Below are positions 34,901 to 47,673 of a stretch of 64,000 nt of DNA, piece by piece; the first letter of the stretch is position 1; every line of letters starts with the position of its first letter. The position numbers and the translations under genes are program-made. This DNA is from Chelonoidis abingdonii. Its lineage: Eukaryota > Chordata > Testudines > Testudinidae. The stretch lies in contig NC_133777.1 in the NCBI RefSeq assembly GCF_003597395.2, positions 56,386,975 through 56,450,974 on the forward strand, written 5' to 3'. The notes beneath the pieces were generated by a model. It was not told the origin of the DNA and did not search any database. It was given only the letters and a program-made list of their open reading frames with translations.

Positions 34901-37469
34901 TTTCTCTCACCGTCCCCTATCCAGTGTTCATTGGTGCCTCCCTTACATTTGGTGATGGGTAAACACAAAAGCCTTGCTGAGGGAGTATCAATAGGAGAGA
35001 AGCAATTGATAAAGTGCCAAGGCATATAAAGATTTTAACAGCTGGAAGGGAGAGAGACTTGGGGTTATTACCTGCTACCCAGGAGATTCTCAGCATCAAG
35101 TCAGCATTGTGATGAAGAGGGCGGAAGAAAGCACAGCACGCTTTGACCAAGGACCCTACAAATTGTGATCCCCACTTTACACAGGCACTGTAATTTGCCT
35201 TAATTCAATAATACTCACTTGAAATCTACTATGTCCAGTCTAAACAGTACAAAGCACTTCTAGTATCTCCTTTCACTAGACACCTCCTTAGGCTGAATAT
35301 TAGGTGAGGGAGATGGGTGATAATGCACTGAATGAATCTGTAGCATCTGACCAGGACCTCCTTGGATAATGGGGAAGGGCGAAGCCCAGTCTGAGTTATG
35401 AAAATTACCTGTTGTCAGCAACTGGTCACAGCAGTGACTATAGAGGAACTGAGCCCTATTCTGTGGCAGGTGTAAACAAGGGTAAGCTGCCTTGCATACT
35501 ACTTCAAAAACCTGTTGGCTTTTTAGGAGGAGGCCAAGTAGAGCTACCGCATCTATTATTTTTTATTTGGAGTCTTCTCTTGTGTCTTAGACAGCTGAAG
35601 CCTGCTCTACCTAGCAAAACATTCCTGAAGCAATTCATCTTCTGCCCTCCTTCTCTCCCCGCCTCAGCTTTCCTTTTCGCTTTCATGAGTCTCCCTTGGG
35701 AGTCAAACTCTTTCCTTCTGTTACCTTATGTCCTGTCAAACCCCTTTTGCCCCACAACTCATAACCCTCCACTCTCTCTCTTAAAAGCTCCCTTTCCTCC
35801 TGTCTTTTCTGAGATTTCCCCTTTCCTTCTCTTCCATTGTCCCTGGCAGCTCCTAATATAATTTGGAGGCCTCCTAAGTCTGCTTTTCTTTCTCTCTCAC
35901 TCCCCTTCTGTACCCAATGGTTTTCATAGTATGATGAGTGGGACTGAAGGAATGGGGCAGTCAGGTTTCATGGGGGACCTTGGTTTGAGTGATAACTGGC
36001 TCAGGAATGCAAGTTGGGCCAGGGTCCTGATGGACAAGCACAGGCTCCTCAGCATTTAACCCTGCCTTCTATGGATGCTTAGTAAAGATCTCATACAACT
36101 CCCGCTTCCTGCCATATCACTTATTGCTTATGAAATACAGTGCAGCAGTTTGTCAGAAGCTCTGAAGTGCAGCAACTAGTAGCGTAAACCATGGTATGTG
36201 GCCTGGCAGCTGCAGGAACTTTGGATTCTTCGAGGAACCTCTTCATATTCCCACTTGTGAGATCCAAGGTGTCTGTGCTGCAAGCTTCCGGAACCTTCTG
36301 GAAAGCAGTGTCACTCACTCATCCATTCCATCTTAGAGGATGTTGCAAATATAAAAAGGAGGGGAGAGCGACCCCACCAGCCTTCAGTTCCTTGTCATAA
36401 CTGAAGCTAGCAGTAGGGTTTTTCCTTTCAAAGGAAAAGAGGAGATGGCCTGGGCTTTGTATGGCTCTGTAGAAGTAGGAGGACCTCCTCATAAAGCCTA
36501 TCTGACGGGGAAAGGTCCTTGGACTCCATCGCCTAAGCTGGCACTGAATAAGTCCAACATCTCTTTCAAAAGTTGTTCTGCAGGAATGGGTTTGGCTACC
36601 TCAAACATCCCTGTCAATGGGAGAGGCTTCTCAAGCTGTTCACTGTCAGGGTCTCTGAGTCTGTCCAGGTTCATGTAGGAGGGATGTAGATATGTGCTTA
36701 AACTGGCTCACTGGCCCTTGGCTCCAGTTTCCAAAGAATCTGGATCTGCAGTACTTGGATCTAATAGCCAAGCATGGATTGTGGGAGCTGCAAACCCCAG
36801 ATCAGGATCCAGCAGTTAAGTCTGAATGTGAGAGCCATACAACCTGAGGAGCTGTAAGTCCCAGCTGTAGATATGTCAGCCAAGCACAGATCCAAACCTA
36901 TAAAAAAAGTAAAGAAAAAAACAAAGCTGAATACAGTTTTGTGGCTAACATGCATGGATCTGGTTCCAGAGTCAGAAACCAGGCCTGTATCTGGATTTAA
37001 CAGCCAAACATGGTCCAGATTACACAACCAAACACGAAGGATTACCAAGCATTACTGTCAAGGGATCAAATTAGCTGGGATTCAGCTAGTATGAGGACCT
37101 TACACCTTTGACTGTTGAGTCATTTGTATCCTCGAGGTGTCCAGATCAGTGGAGTCCACAACTGCAGTTCCAACGCTATCATTGTTACATAGCTGCTCAC
37201 CTTGCAGATTTTGTGCTCAACATAGCCAGCATGGAGGTCCTCACAACAGTAAAATGGGGAAACAAATTACACGTTTCTGATCAGATCCAGCATGGTGCAT
37301 CTCTCACTTACAGGGTAGTTTTTTAGTATTTTGGTTCCAGAACTGAGAGTTTCTTTGGTTTGGGATAGACCATCTAAAATTCTCTTGGGCTACCGGCTCA
37401 TCTCTAAGCAGCAGAAGTATAACTAGGTTAAAAAGAAGAATTAGATAAGTTTACGGAGGAAAGGTCTAT
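31914..37469. other. Noncoding stretch with one possible LTR-like repeat
   Basis: No gene recognised. About 33400-33960 is GC-richer with repeated GTCAAAGTCAGGCT and AGTCAGGCTAATAG motifs and may be an LTR or similar repeat, without definable ends. The 149-codon frame at 35412-35861 lies in pyrimidine-rich DNA and has no domain. Confidence 0.4.
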
Positions 37470-37635
37470 CACAGAATCATAGACTTTAAGGTCAGAAGGG
37501 ACCATTACGATCATCTACTCTGACCTCCTGCACAATGCAGGCCATAGAATCTCACCCACCCACTCCTGTATCAAACCTGCATCTGAGCCAGTGAAGTCTC
37601 AAATCATGGTTTAAAGACTTCAAGGTGCAGTCAAC
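37470..37635 (-). mobile_element. CR1-type LINE 3'-end fragment
   Basis: Read on the minus strand the block ends in GGTCCCTTCTGACCTTAAAG and TCTATGATT, the usual 3' end of CR1-like LINEs; on the plus strand it reads AATCATAGACTTTAAGGTCA then GAAGGGACCATTACGATCAT. Only the 3' part is present. Confidence 0.65.
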
Positions 37636-37639
37636 TGAA

Positions 37640-39559
37640 GTTAAACGGGTGTTAAAACCAAACCCAGCACTTTAAATAGTTCGACTAAAATATCTCTTCC
37701 CTTCACACTTGCTCATTTTTCACTCAATTAAATCTCACTACTTGGCCAATCAATCTTCCAAGATGGACAGGACCTGAATTTCAAATGAAAAAGCCAGAAC
37801 GACTTCCCCACCACCTTTTTTCCCCTTCTATTAACAGTGTCATTCAGGCTACTTTATATACCATAAAGTAGCAAAAAAGTACTTAAGAATGCCCCCCCAC
37901 CAACCCCCCCCATGTACCTCTAGCTTCATTCTAATCATCTCTAAGACGTTAACCTACTTACTCTCTAATCCACTCTTGCTTCTGAAATGGCATCTGCATT
38001 ATAGATTTTTGGACTTAAAGCACCTGCTATATCTAACACCCATCTACACACAGGCGCTTTCAACAGCGTACAAATATTACCAGCCCCACTATAATTGCAC
38101 TTACTAAAAGCAAAACTCAGACTCATCACAACTGTACTCTGCACTGTATCGTAATAGCAGTGTAGACAATGTCCATACTTCAACTGCACTGATGCAAGTG
38201 GTCCACTCGGCATATAGGTTTCCATAACCCCTTCAGTGACTCCCATTTGCAATGTCTTATATTCTCCTTAAATTGCTAATTTATTGTTTTGAGCTTCTGG
38301 AGAGCTTCTGTAAATTTATATTTTGGGAGTTTACAGTTCACATTATAAAAGTGTTCCAGCATTTCTTCAGCTCTGGGTTCCAACTCCCACAAACCCCATT
38401 ATGGGAACCCACAGGACAAGTACCCACAACATGCAACTACTGAAACATTTGGAGAAAATGCTGTGTTTAGATATGCGGAACACATTTTACACTCCTTTGG
38501 ACACAATAGTTCACCTGAGCCATTGCAAGTATCAGCAATGTGTTTTCTAATGCACAAAAGTCTTGAGGGATATTGTTGTCTGCTAATTATCTATCCAGTA
38601 AGAACAAACTTAGAATGGAAATGCTTCAGGTTTATAAGCCATAGTTCAAAGTGATTTTTAAGAGTACTTCCCGAATTTAGGCAGGGCCTTACAGAATCAG
38701 ACTATACCTTAATCATCAGTGACTTACCATTCAAGTGACAGTCCTGCCAATGTAATTCTAGTGAAATATCTTAAGTTTTAAGCCAGAAAAATACTGTGCA
38801 CATTATAGAGCTCATTAAGTTTGTGTACGGGTATTATTTAACAATTTAGAGCAACCAAAGGGCATGATTTATCTTTTATCCTAAATGTACCCAAGAGATA
38901 GTTGGCTTTTATTTAGTGTAAATCCTATTCTAAACTTTTGGTTTTAGACATACAATAGATTGTAAGCCTATAGTATCACGGCAATCCTGTTATTGAGGAC
39001 CTTTTAGTGCCAGCCCTATATTGGAAATTGTCTTATAGAGGCAAAATCCAAGTTTTGGAATAGATCTCAGGAAATTAAAATGTGTTTGCTAACTTGCCAG
39101 CATGTTTTAGAAACTAATTTACATAGCTGATACAATAAAGAGCCTAATTTACCCATGGTGATTCATGGCATAATTCTGCCACTTGTACTTGCTTCGAGTA
39201 ATACCCTACTCTTGAGTAGTCCCAGTGGGCTCACACCACAATTGCACCTTGAATTTTATTATGATAGTTAAGACTATTCAATGGGGAGTCTCCCAAAATA
39301 AAGTTCTACTGAGCATGAGTAAGGATAGCAGAATCTGGTCCTTAAAACAGAAACTAAACTGATTGGGAAGTGTGCACATAAATGGATTTTGGAAACAATA
39401 AGATACTGAAAATATCCTTTATTATTTTAAAAACAATTTTATTCTGTATATTTAGAAATGTGTAATTTTAATAACTGCAAAGAAAAATCAGCCACACCTG
39501 AATAGCTAATAACTGATTAACAGAATGCAGTGGTATATTATCTAAACAGTAGTAGTGCT
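37640..39559. other. Intergenic sequence downstream of TJP1
   Basis: No gene recognised. A degenerate fragment at 39165-39345 with AGAATCTGGTCC resembles the old sauropsid repeat noted elsewhere. No sign of the next gene. Confidence 0.4.
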
Positions 39560-40843
39560 GATGTGCCATAATAAATTGTTTATTAGTAAAAAAATACATT
39601 TCAGGGCACATAGTATAGCTCCTTATCACAAATTACAGTAGGGATATTTTTCAAGATTTTAATCAAACTAGAGAATTCAGAGTTATAGTCTTCAAATGCA
39701 GCACTTAAAAAGGTAACAACATTGTGCATTTTTAAAAAAATGTTCTTGTTTGTATATTGTAGAAATGCTGCTTTATTGCTGCGGATGTCAAAGTTCAAGG
39801 CTCAAAAGGTGTGAGAATACAAAGATATCCTTAAGAAACTTTGTTTTGTTTTTTTATATATTTATATATAAAAAGGTAAAGCTTATAAAAGTTAATTTAC
39901 AAACCAAGAACAAAAGTGGTATGCACGCTTTATATACAGGCATTCTATAACATCTATAAATTTTCAAATGCATAGCAGAAAACATACCATCATTTTCTTC
40001 TGGCTCTCTTCTGGTTGATCAACACAAACAAACAATACTTGTTCTCTAAACCAGCAAGTTCACAATAAGTCACTTTATCAATCTGTTTCATGATATATTA
40101 TTTAGTTAAGCACAAAAGCCATACAACCTTAGTAATACAGAGAACTATGAGAACTAAGACTATTAAAAACATGAGGGTAAGGCATCCCTGCTGGTTAATA
40201 TGTCTGTAGTAGTGTGTTGGTTAATTTACAAATCCAGAGAGGCAACTGAACCATAGTCATCTCACATGCTTTTTATCTTTCCCATAACAAAAGAAAACTA
40301 ACCATGTTTTCATGTACAGTAAGTAGACGTGCTTTTGTAAGCCTCACAGTAGAGGAAAACATCTAAGTTGTGCTAATCAAAAGTTTATCGCTACTTTATG
40401 GGACATGTACACCAAAAGAGCCATCAAAAAACCAGAGATGGAAATATAGTATTGTGTATTTTAACACCCCCACCCGCAAGTTAAAAAATAAAAACGCCAA
40501 ATTCTGTAGTTCAACCAGTGGACTATGAACCAAATTCAATTCTTCTGTATGTATTCCATTGTACTTTAAATTTTAACAATGAAACATTAGCTGTGTCCAT
40601 TTAAAAAAAACCCCCAAAAAATCCAACATTCGGAACCCACAAGAACCCCACCCTGTTTCCATAGTACACTTCCTGTTTGTGGCATATATTCTGACCATGG
40701 TTCAAGAGTGTACTTGCTAACCATTGTTAGTTAAAGCAAGATGCTTAAACAGTAAGTTCCGTTAATACTTGATAGAGTCATTCCGTTTATATGTAAGGTC
40801 CATCTCAGTTTCACATTATTTACTCAGTCAGCTAATTTAAGGA
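39560..40843 (-). other. TJP1: Probable TJP1 3' untranslated region
   Basis: This is the sequence following the TJP1 stop codon on the minus strand. An AATAAA signal is read at 39584-39579, followed by an A/T-rich stretch, so cleavage near 39560 is plausible. An alternative signal lies near 39770. The end is inferred from signals only. Confidence 0.55.
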
Positions 40844-40938
40844 TTAGAAGTGGTCAATTAGGACTGAGACACAGTTTGCTCCAACAAGATAGTTTGGATC
40901 TCCAGGAAGAGACTTGTTCTGCCAGGTTTTGGGGTCAC
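40844..40938 (-). CDS. TJP1: TJP1 (ZO-1), last coding exon
   Basis: A perfect 3' splice site (CCTCCCACAG) precedes 40938. The exon starts with two bases completing a Gly codon, then encodes 30 residues beginning DPKTWQNK and ending VSVLIDHF, followed by TAA at 40846-40844. This is the very conserved C-terminus of the tight-junction scaffold ZO-1 and closes the ZU5 domain begun in the two preceding exons. The open frame is intact. Length is 95 coding bases (2 + 31 codons including stop), in phase with the donor at 49050. One residue, Ser after QNK, differs from the Cys I recall in human. Confidence 0.97.
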
Positions 40939-41441
40939 CTGTGGGAGGAAAACACAATGTTGGTGTTTAGAATCGAACATCAAACAGTGTACATCTTGAA
41001 AGAACCATGTTTTTTGGATAGTACCTTTTAGTTCAGAATCAACATGTTTTACAATAAAAAGTATAGTTTGTATTTTACTCAGAAAGAGTCCAAGGATGAT
41101 ACAATTTTCATTTAGTAAACTTATTCTTGTTGTGGTAATTCAAAAGAGACTTGGTTATACTCAAGGACTGTTGTACTTACAAAACAGATTTGCTCTGCAG
41201 CAGCACCAACATAGTGCTTTCCCTTCAAATGATCAAAATTAATCTATATTGGATACTCACAGGACTTTTGTATAAAAAAAACAACAAAAAATTTGGACAT
41301 TTACTAGGCTACACGGACTAATCATAATTTTAACAAAGACAAGTCAAAACTCGCTATGAAGTGGGGGAACTTTATTTTGTATTATGAGTAATTTTATCTG
41401 AACACAGTATACCAATAGTACAGTATAACTAACTGAAAAAA

Positions 41442-41731
41442 GATGGTTACTTACCTGTGTCATAACTGTTCTTCAAGGTGTGGATGCAGACATGTGCCCA
41501 GTGCACCAAAGCCAGAGAAATAGGCCTAGCAGTATCAGTAGGGATGATGCTTGTGCCCTTTGCTTAATGGTCCCTCCCCTGACTATATATGGGTCGTGCT
41601 ACCCTAATCCCCCTCACACCAAACCTTAGGCTGGGGATTCTGTTGCAGAGCGGACAGAGGGTAGGTTGTGAATACATGTCTGCATCCACATCTTGAAGAA
41701 CAACAGTTACAACACAGGTACGTAACCATCT
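41442..41731. repeat. Inverted repeat pair (DIRS terminal repeat and internal complement)
   Basis: The left arm 41442-41496 starts GATGGTTACTTACCTGTG and the right arm 41674-41731 ends CACAGGTACGTAACCATC. The arms match in inverted orientation over about 55 bp with few mismatches, around a spacer of about 180 bp. Confidence 0.88.
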
Positions 41732-42205
41732 TTTCTTCTTCAAATATCAGCAGACATATATGCCATGCAGGTGACTCACAAGCCGCTTAATGAGGAGGTG
41801 GGGCTCAGAGTCTATTTAAACAGTGGTAGTAGAACTGCCTTCCCAAAAGTTTACATCAGCCTTTGATGCTGTGGTGATAGCATAATGTCTAAAAAAGGCC
41901 GTTTACTGGAGACCACATTGCAGGTCTGTAGATACACACTATGGAAACATCTCTAAAACATGCTGTTGATGTTGCTTGAGCTTGGGGACATAATCTAAGC
42001 CACTCCAAAAGTCGTAGTAATATAGATATCCATTTAGATATGATTCAAGCTGAAACCAATTGTCCTTTCATCCACTCAGTGTAAGATATGAATATAGACG
42101 AGGTAATGAATGAAATGGTTTATCCTTTCCGGATAAAATGTCAAATACCATCTAAGACGTTCTTCTGCACCCAAATATGATTTAGGGGAAACATACAGGT
42201 AAGAA

Positions 42206-44093
42206 AGTGACACACTGTACCTCAAAGTAGCATCCTGGAGCCCCCATATTCACCACTGTGATATGATTGATAAATTTGGTACAACACATGCCTTGTGAGG
42301 TATCATTTTAAAAGTCTTGATCTGTTGAATGTTAGTATTCTGTTGGATTGTATGTACTATCATTGTATGTGAAGTAATGAAGTATTGCTGCATGTGCTTG
42401 TGGGAGGCGGCTGCCCCACCCCTATGAGAGATTGGGCTAGGGCAGGCCAGAACAGCTGCAATGAGAGGCAGCCAATCAGGGAAGACCTGAGGGAGAGCCA
42501 ATGAGAGCTGAGCAAGTGGCGGCCAATCAGGGCCAGGCTCAGCCCTATATACAGGCTGCCTAGGAGAGGAGCAGGCAGTCTCTCCCAGACCTCCAGCAGG
42601 GAAGGTCTGTCTCCTGAGCTAGGAGACCAGCACTAGGGGAAGTGCCAGGCTGCAGCCCTGAGGAAAAAGCCTAAAGGGTGCAAAGGGACAGAGGGGAAGT
42701 GACGCAGGGAGAGTGGACAGCAAGCGAAGGGAGAGAAGGGCAAGGAGGCTGCCACTAGAGGGTCCTGGGTTGGGACCTAGAGTAGCGGGTGGGCCTGGGT
42801 CCCTCCCTTCCCCCTTACATTGCACCTGGCTGTTGGAAATGCCCATATTGGACTACACCATACCCCTTCCGTCAGGGGTTAGACTTTGGGGGTGTAGGTG
42901 GCCACTGTGGCAGGTGGAGGAGGACTGCTGTTAACCCCCTCTACCCCTCGGAAGGGGGTGAGAACATACTAAGGAGGCACTGCCAGAGGACAGTGTCCTG
43001 AAGGGGACGCCGCGAGCAGAAGGGAGAAACACGGGTCCAGGCACCAACGGGGGATGAGAGACGGATGGCACACCACCAGGAAAGGGCGCTCCTTATGGAC
43101 TGCACTAATTCCCAGAGCGACCAGTGGGAGGTGCTGCACTGGTGAGTCCTGCCCTGTCACAGTGCTACTGAAATATGTTGAGATTAGGAAACTCCCACAG
43201 CTAGCTTTTCAGCTGCAACAAAGGATGGCCTGACAAGTGTTGAGGCCCCATCAAAAAAAAAAAAAAAAATCCACTTTCCCAGATTCTTCTCAGAGTGCAC
43301 ACAGGCAATGGAGACTGCCTGGTACCGACATCACAGCAAGGATCTTTCCAGCAGTTAGAAGAAAGTATAAAAAGAGAGACTGTATCATCATCACTTGGCC
43401 TCTCGCCTCCCTCTACCCCCCACCCATCCCAAATCTTAATACCTTGAAGATTATCTAGAAAACAAAGACTTTGAGATCGGGAGATTGATTCTAAGCTGGA
43501 AAGGAGTTCAGTCTGAGTATTAAGAACTGTAAGATGCCTGTAACAGACAGTGGGGTGAGAGGCTGTTAGATTCAAATCTTGCTTAGTCTGTTAAAGTTAG
43601 AATTTAGACTGCGAATTTATTTTTATTTATTAGGTAATAAACTTTGATCTCTATGCCTGCTACTTATCACTTAAAATAAGTCTCTCTGTAGTTAATAAAA
43701 TCTGTTTTATATATGTTTTAGGTTGAAGTACTTGTGAAATCTCAGGTCAGATTACAAAGGCTGGTGCATGTCCACTTTTCTACGAAGAAGTGGCAGATGT
43801 ATTAATGATCTTGCATTGCCCAAAGGAGCCTTGAGCAATGCAAGACAGTATATTTCTGCAGTGCAAGGGGAGATGGACTGTTGTCTCTCTGAGTGGCTCA
43901 GCGAGTATTCATGCAATATAGCAGGGTGTTGGGCTCTACATGGCCATGACTGAGTGATCATAGCGCCTGGAGGAGTGTTGGGCTTGTCACTGTCATAGCT
44001 TTGTGGGAGACACTTAACGCAGGAGAGTTTAGGATGCACCATGGTCCCACAGTTTCAGGTTCTGTCCTGAGGATTCCGTCACACAGTAACCTG
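42206..44093 (+). mobile_element. Endogenous retrovirus LTR inserted in the DIRS-like element (itself interrupted)
   Basis: The left end is AGTGACACACTG (a diverged TGTGAC start) and the right end is CCGTCACA. A TATAAAAAG box lies at 43366-43374 and AATAAA at 43694-43699, plus orientation. DIRS recombinase remnants occur on both sides. The LTR is split by a younger LTR at 42399-43161; without it the length is about 1.1 kb. The target duplication is not clear. Confidence 0.72.
42399..43161 (+). mobile_element. Nested solo LTR with 5-bp target duplication
   Basis: The element starts TGTGGGAGGCGG and ends GCCCTGTCACA, giving TGTG/CACA ends, with GTGCT directly repeated at 42394-42398 and 43162-43166. 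A TATATA box sits at 42546-42551. GC-rich compared with the host LTR. No internal viral coding. Confidence 0.82.
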
Positions 44094-44099
44094 ATTAAG

Positions 44100-44640
44100 G
44101 CAAAAGAGATCTCTTTTGACAGAAATTCTGGATGTGGTCTTAAAATTACCTTGTCTTTGCAGAGCTAGGTGTATAGGGGATTCAGCATCAAGACTTGTAA
44201 TTTACTGGATTTGTCTAGCGGATGTGATAGCTACCAGGAAGGTAGTCTTCTGGGAGAGGAGAGTGAATGAATAGCTCTAATGGTGAACCCATTAGTGCAT
44301 TCAGCACCATATTAAGGTTCCACAATGGCACCATTTTCTTCACTGGTGGAAAGACAGACAACGCCTTTCAGAAACCGCCCTGCTATAGGACTTGGCAATA
44401 CTGACTTCTCCCAAAAAGCAGAGTGGAAAGCTGAAATTGCAGCCAAATGAACTTTCAAGGAGCAAAGAGCCAGGCCTGAAGATTTCAACTGCAACATTGT
44501 CCAAAATGTTTATCATATGTCAGGCGAGATTCAGAATTCCCTTAGAGATCACCCAAATTGAAAACTGCTTCCTTATAGACAAGTAGGTGTCCCTCGTAGA
44601 TGATTTTCTATTACTAAGCAGAACTTCCCTAACTATTTCT
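44100..44640 (-). pseudogene. Tyrosine recombinase remnant of the DIRS-like element
   Basis: A minus-strand frame (44497-44312) reads LKSSGLALCSLKVHLAAISAFH then GRFLKGV, the core-binding domain of DIRS-type recombinases. Next-frame residues continue with VPLWNLNMVLNALMGSP. The same region of a second element is seen at 63540-64000. Frame breaks show it is inactive. Confidence 0.68.
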
Positions 44641-44989
44641 GAACACTGCATGTCCTCCTCATCTAGCTACACAATATACACATGGTAAGGTGTGTAGACT
44701 GTCTGGATGAACACTCTGGCCATGATGTTGAATCAACAGGTAAGGGAGAAAGACTTGGGAGGTCAAACTGATAGCATATGGAGATGGGAAAACCAATATT
44801 ATCTTAGCCTTGCTGGGAATATTGTGATCAGCTTGGCATGGTCCATTGTTATTTTGAGGATAAGCTGAGAGATAAGAGGGATGCAGGAAGGCACACATTA
44901 GTTCGGACCCCAATTCAGGTGAAATCCGTTTGTGAGGCATTCTGGCATTCTTGGAAGAGGGCCCTCAGCACACTATTCTTCAGTAACCA

Positions 44990-45600
44990 CTAGTGGTTGT
45001 TCAAGAAGATTCTCCTAAGGTGATCAGCCAGATGAGTCTGAGAGCCCGGTCAGTGAGCCACTACTAGTATATTTTCGTTGATGCAGATGTGCCAAAATTT
45101 TATTGCTTCATGACAAAGTTGACTGGAATGGGCTCTTCCCTGCTTGTTGACATAGTACACCACAGTGATATTGTCCATGAGTACTGTGCACTGTTGTTCC
45201 CTGAATGTGATGCCAAAAGGCCCACCACACATTGTACATTGCCTGAAGCTCCAGCACATCGATATGACAGAGTGATTCCTGTTCCAATCACAATCCCTGA
45301 ATTGTTAATGATTCCAGATACACTTCCTAATTTATGGAGGAGGCACCAGTGACTAACATTCTGTAGGCATAGCACCAACAAAGGGAACCACTTGACACAC
45401 ATTGTCTTGAATTGTCTGCCACTGGAGCAGGGTGTTTGGTATTTCCAGAGGTACTCACACCAGAATATCTAGTGAACGGTAACTTGGACAATAGACAAGC
45501 CTCACATGCTGCACTATGTAAGATACATGTGGCCGTATGGCCTTATAATTTCAGACACACACAAGCTGTTGGAATAGGACATGGAGGTCCAGACATAGGT
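44990..45600 (-). pseudogene. DIRS-like reverse transcriptase end and RNase H remnant
   Basis: Minus-strand pieces read MASCTYVVQHARL-like and LQWQTIQDNVCQ-like RT thumb sequence near 45530-45410. They continue with VLMDNITVVYYVNKQGRAHSSQ and CHEAIKFWHICI (45190-45080), the RNase H core with its DN motif as found in DIRS-like elements. Several frameshifts and stops separate the pieces. Confidence 0.65.
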
Positions 45601-45711
45601 GAGTTTTTGGTCCTTTTTCTTGGAGGACCTGAGGAAGAGGAACAGAATATCTTCCTGCTAGAGGCCGCCTCAGAGTCCTGCTGAGGAACATCAGCATACT
45701 GGTACCATCTC

Positions 45712-45960
45712 CTATGCTGATATAGGCCTCATGGCTTGCTCCATCAGGTACTGCTTGAGTCTCAAGTCCCTTGCCATCTGTGCCTTTTTCTTGAAGGACT
45801 TATAGATGGAGCCCCTATCCTTAATGTGCCCCTTTCCCAGGCCGAGTTGAATAGTGATGCCCCACACATGGTGTTCAAATAGCCCCACCACATAAACGGC
45901 AATGTTTAAATCCTGGTGAAGGCATTCCACCAGGAAACTACTGCCAAATTCCCTAATCAA
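45712..45960 (-). pseudogene. DIRS-like gag-type ORF1 remnant
   Basis: An 82-codon frame with LGKGHIKDRGSIYKSFKKK and ARDLRLKQYLMEQAMRP, a pattern I associate with ORF1 of turtle DIRS-like elements (a Cys-rich DRCKICKSF-type motif whose cysteines are lost here). It lies upstream of the RNase H remnant in element orientation. Confidence 0.5.
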
Positions 45961-46214
45961 TCTGTGGTATTGCTAATAAACAACTAAACTATTTACAAGT
46001 TCTCAAAGACAGAGAAGGGGAAAAAACGGGCAGTGTGAAGAAACACTATCGAGGGTGCTCTAACTCCAGTCCCAGGCAATGAGAAGGAAATGAGAGAGGT
46101 CAGGGCAGTGCCACCCCTACAGGTACTGCTACGCAAATTTCTACAGCTTGTGTGTGCTAGGCACCTGCACATCTAAACGGTATACATGTCTGCAGCAACT
46201 CAAAGAAGAGTTCT

Positions 46215-47631
46215 GCTAATCTTTGGGAGAAACTTTGCTAAAGCACTGATGTGCCAATGAGATGGTAATTTGCTGATATTTATTTTAGATAAGATTTACA
46301 ACTGATATGTTTCCACTTATGGTCATTAAAGCTCCTGTGATACTTTCTTTAAAAACAGAGGGTTTATTCTTAGTTGTCATTTGACAGAACTCAGAAGATT
46401 AATTCCACTCTGTACTGATTGTCCCTTGTAGTTTCAACTTGAGAAGTTCCCCACCCAATAAACCATTGCAAGATGTTGCTAGTCCAAAATATAGTGTCCT
46501 CATTCCACCATTTCAGTGGTAGATTATCTCTTGAGATAAACATAGTAGTGTTCTTTAAGCCTGAAGGATAAATGGCACTATAAAATTTCAATAAGATGAG
46601 CCAAAAAATACATCTGTTTTAAGATTTGGAGACTTCATTTACATGATACAGCATCTCAAACCTTTGTGTTAAAGGAAAACCCCATGAAAACAAACATGAA
46701 TTACACGATGTGCTGAAATGATGACAACACCTGATGTGGAGACTGGGAAAAGTAAACATGGCCTAGGGTTGTCATGTGTATTTAAAGAATTTTAAAACAA
46801 ATCAACTGATTGCAGCCAACAAATGCTAAATTATTTAAAACGGTTCTCAACTAGAACTTCAGGGCTGCTGGAGGATTTTCAGTTCTGTAAATACATTAAT
46901 TCCATTCAATATGGAAACCTAAGTCTTTGTAAAATATCTGAATAAATTTGCAAATTGTAATAAGGATAGGTTTTAATCTCACAGATGAGGCAAACATTTT
47001 AACACACACTCCTATGGTTAGATTCTAACCAATACAACCTATAACTGTTACTCCACAAGTTGAAGGTACGATTACCTTCCCATGATTTGGGCATTTAAAT
47101 CCTTTGAAGTAATGACTGTACAATATCAAACTAATACAGTGCAACAAGTGTAATATAAAAGGAAATGAATGTACTCTTAGTCATTTAAAGATGCAATTTA
47201 AATTCTCTCCACTCAAAAGTTAAGAGATTAACCAAGAATTTCAGATGTTTTAGGGATAATATACAAGTATTTCTGACTTAAGTGTAGCAGACAGTAGGTC
47301 AGTATATGTAATTAAATATTCATTTAAAGAACAGGACATTGAAACAACTGAGATCAAGCAAAAGATTGAACAGAAAAAGCACCATAGTGTTGCAAACCAC
47401 TACTATAAAGGCACCTGAAACAATCAGAGTCCTGTAACCAGCTAATTTAAAAAGAGAAAACAAATATTTATTTAAGACACAGTATGGTCTACTTACATAT
47501 GAGCAGACAGAATTGCCTAATTCTGAAATTGTCTCAAAAAGCAAGATTACCGATACATCCCATTTCAGTTAAACAGAATAAATTGTTGTGTTATAACTCC
47601 AGTACAGAAAGTGTTAGTACTTGTATATGCT

Positions 47632-47673
<42 letters not shown>

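Larger units (their letters stand above)
41442..46214 (-). mobile_element. DIRS-like tyrosine-recombinase retrotransposon (decayed), in the last TJP1 intron
   Basis: On the minus strand, from 46.2 kb down, are a gag-like piece (45960-45712), RT thumb/RNase H remnants (45600-44990) and tyrosine-recombinase remnants (44640-44100 and again 42200-41740, split by an LTR). Terminal structure fits DIRS: the left end (41442-41496) is repeated inverted just inside (41674-41731), as an internal complementary region would be. The right end (about 46185-46213, CATGTCTGCA start) is a partial inverted copy of the left end. Stops and frameshifts are frequent. Most of the RT palm between gag and RNase H is missing. 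No target duplication is visible, as expected for DIRS. Confidence 0.72.

Noticed and set aside
35412..35861. 149-codon open frame on the plus strand
   Set aside because: Composition (Leu, Phe, Pro, Ser) reflects a CT-rich tract; no domain recognised.
1..39500. A neighbouring host gene downstream of TJP1 (such as the gene next to it in mammals)
   Set aside because: No exon with recognisable protein sequence and splice sites was found in this half.
45412..45684. Plus-strand frame of 90 codons
   Set aside because: Antisense of the RT/RNase H remnant of the DIRS-like element.
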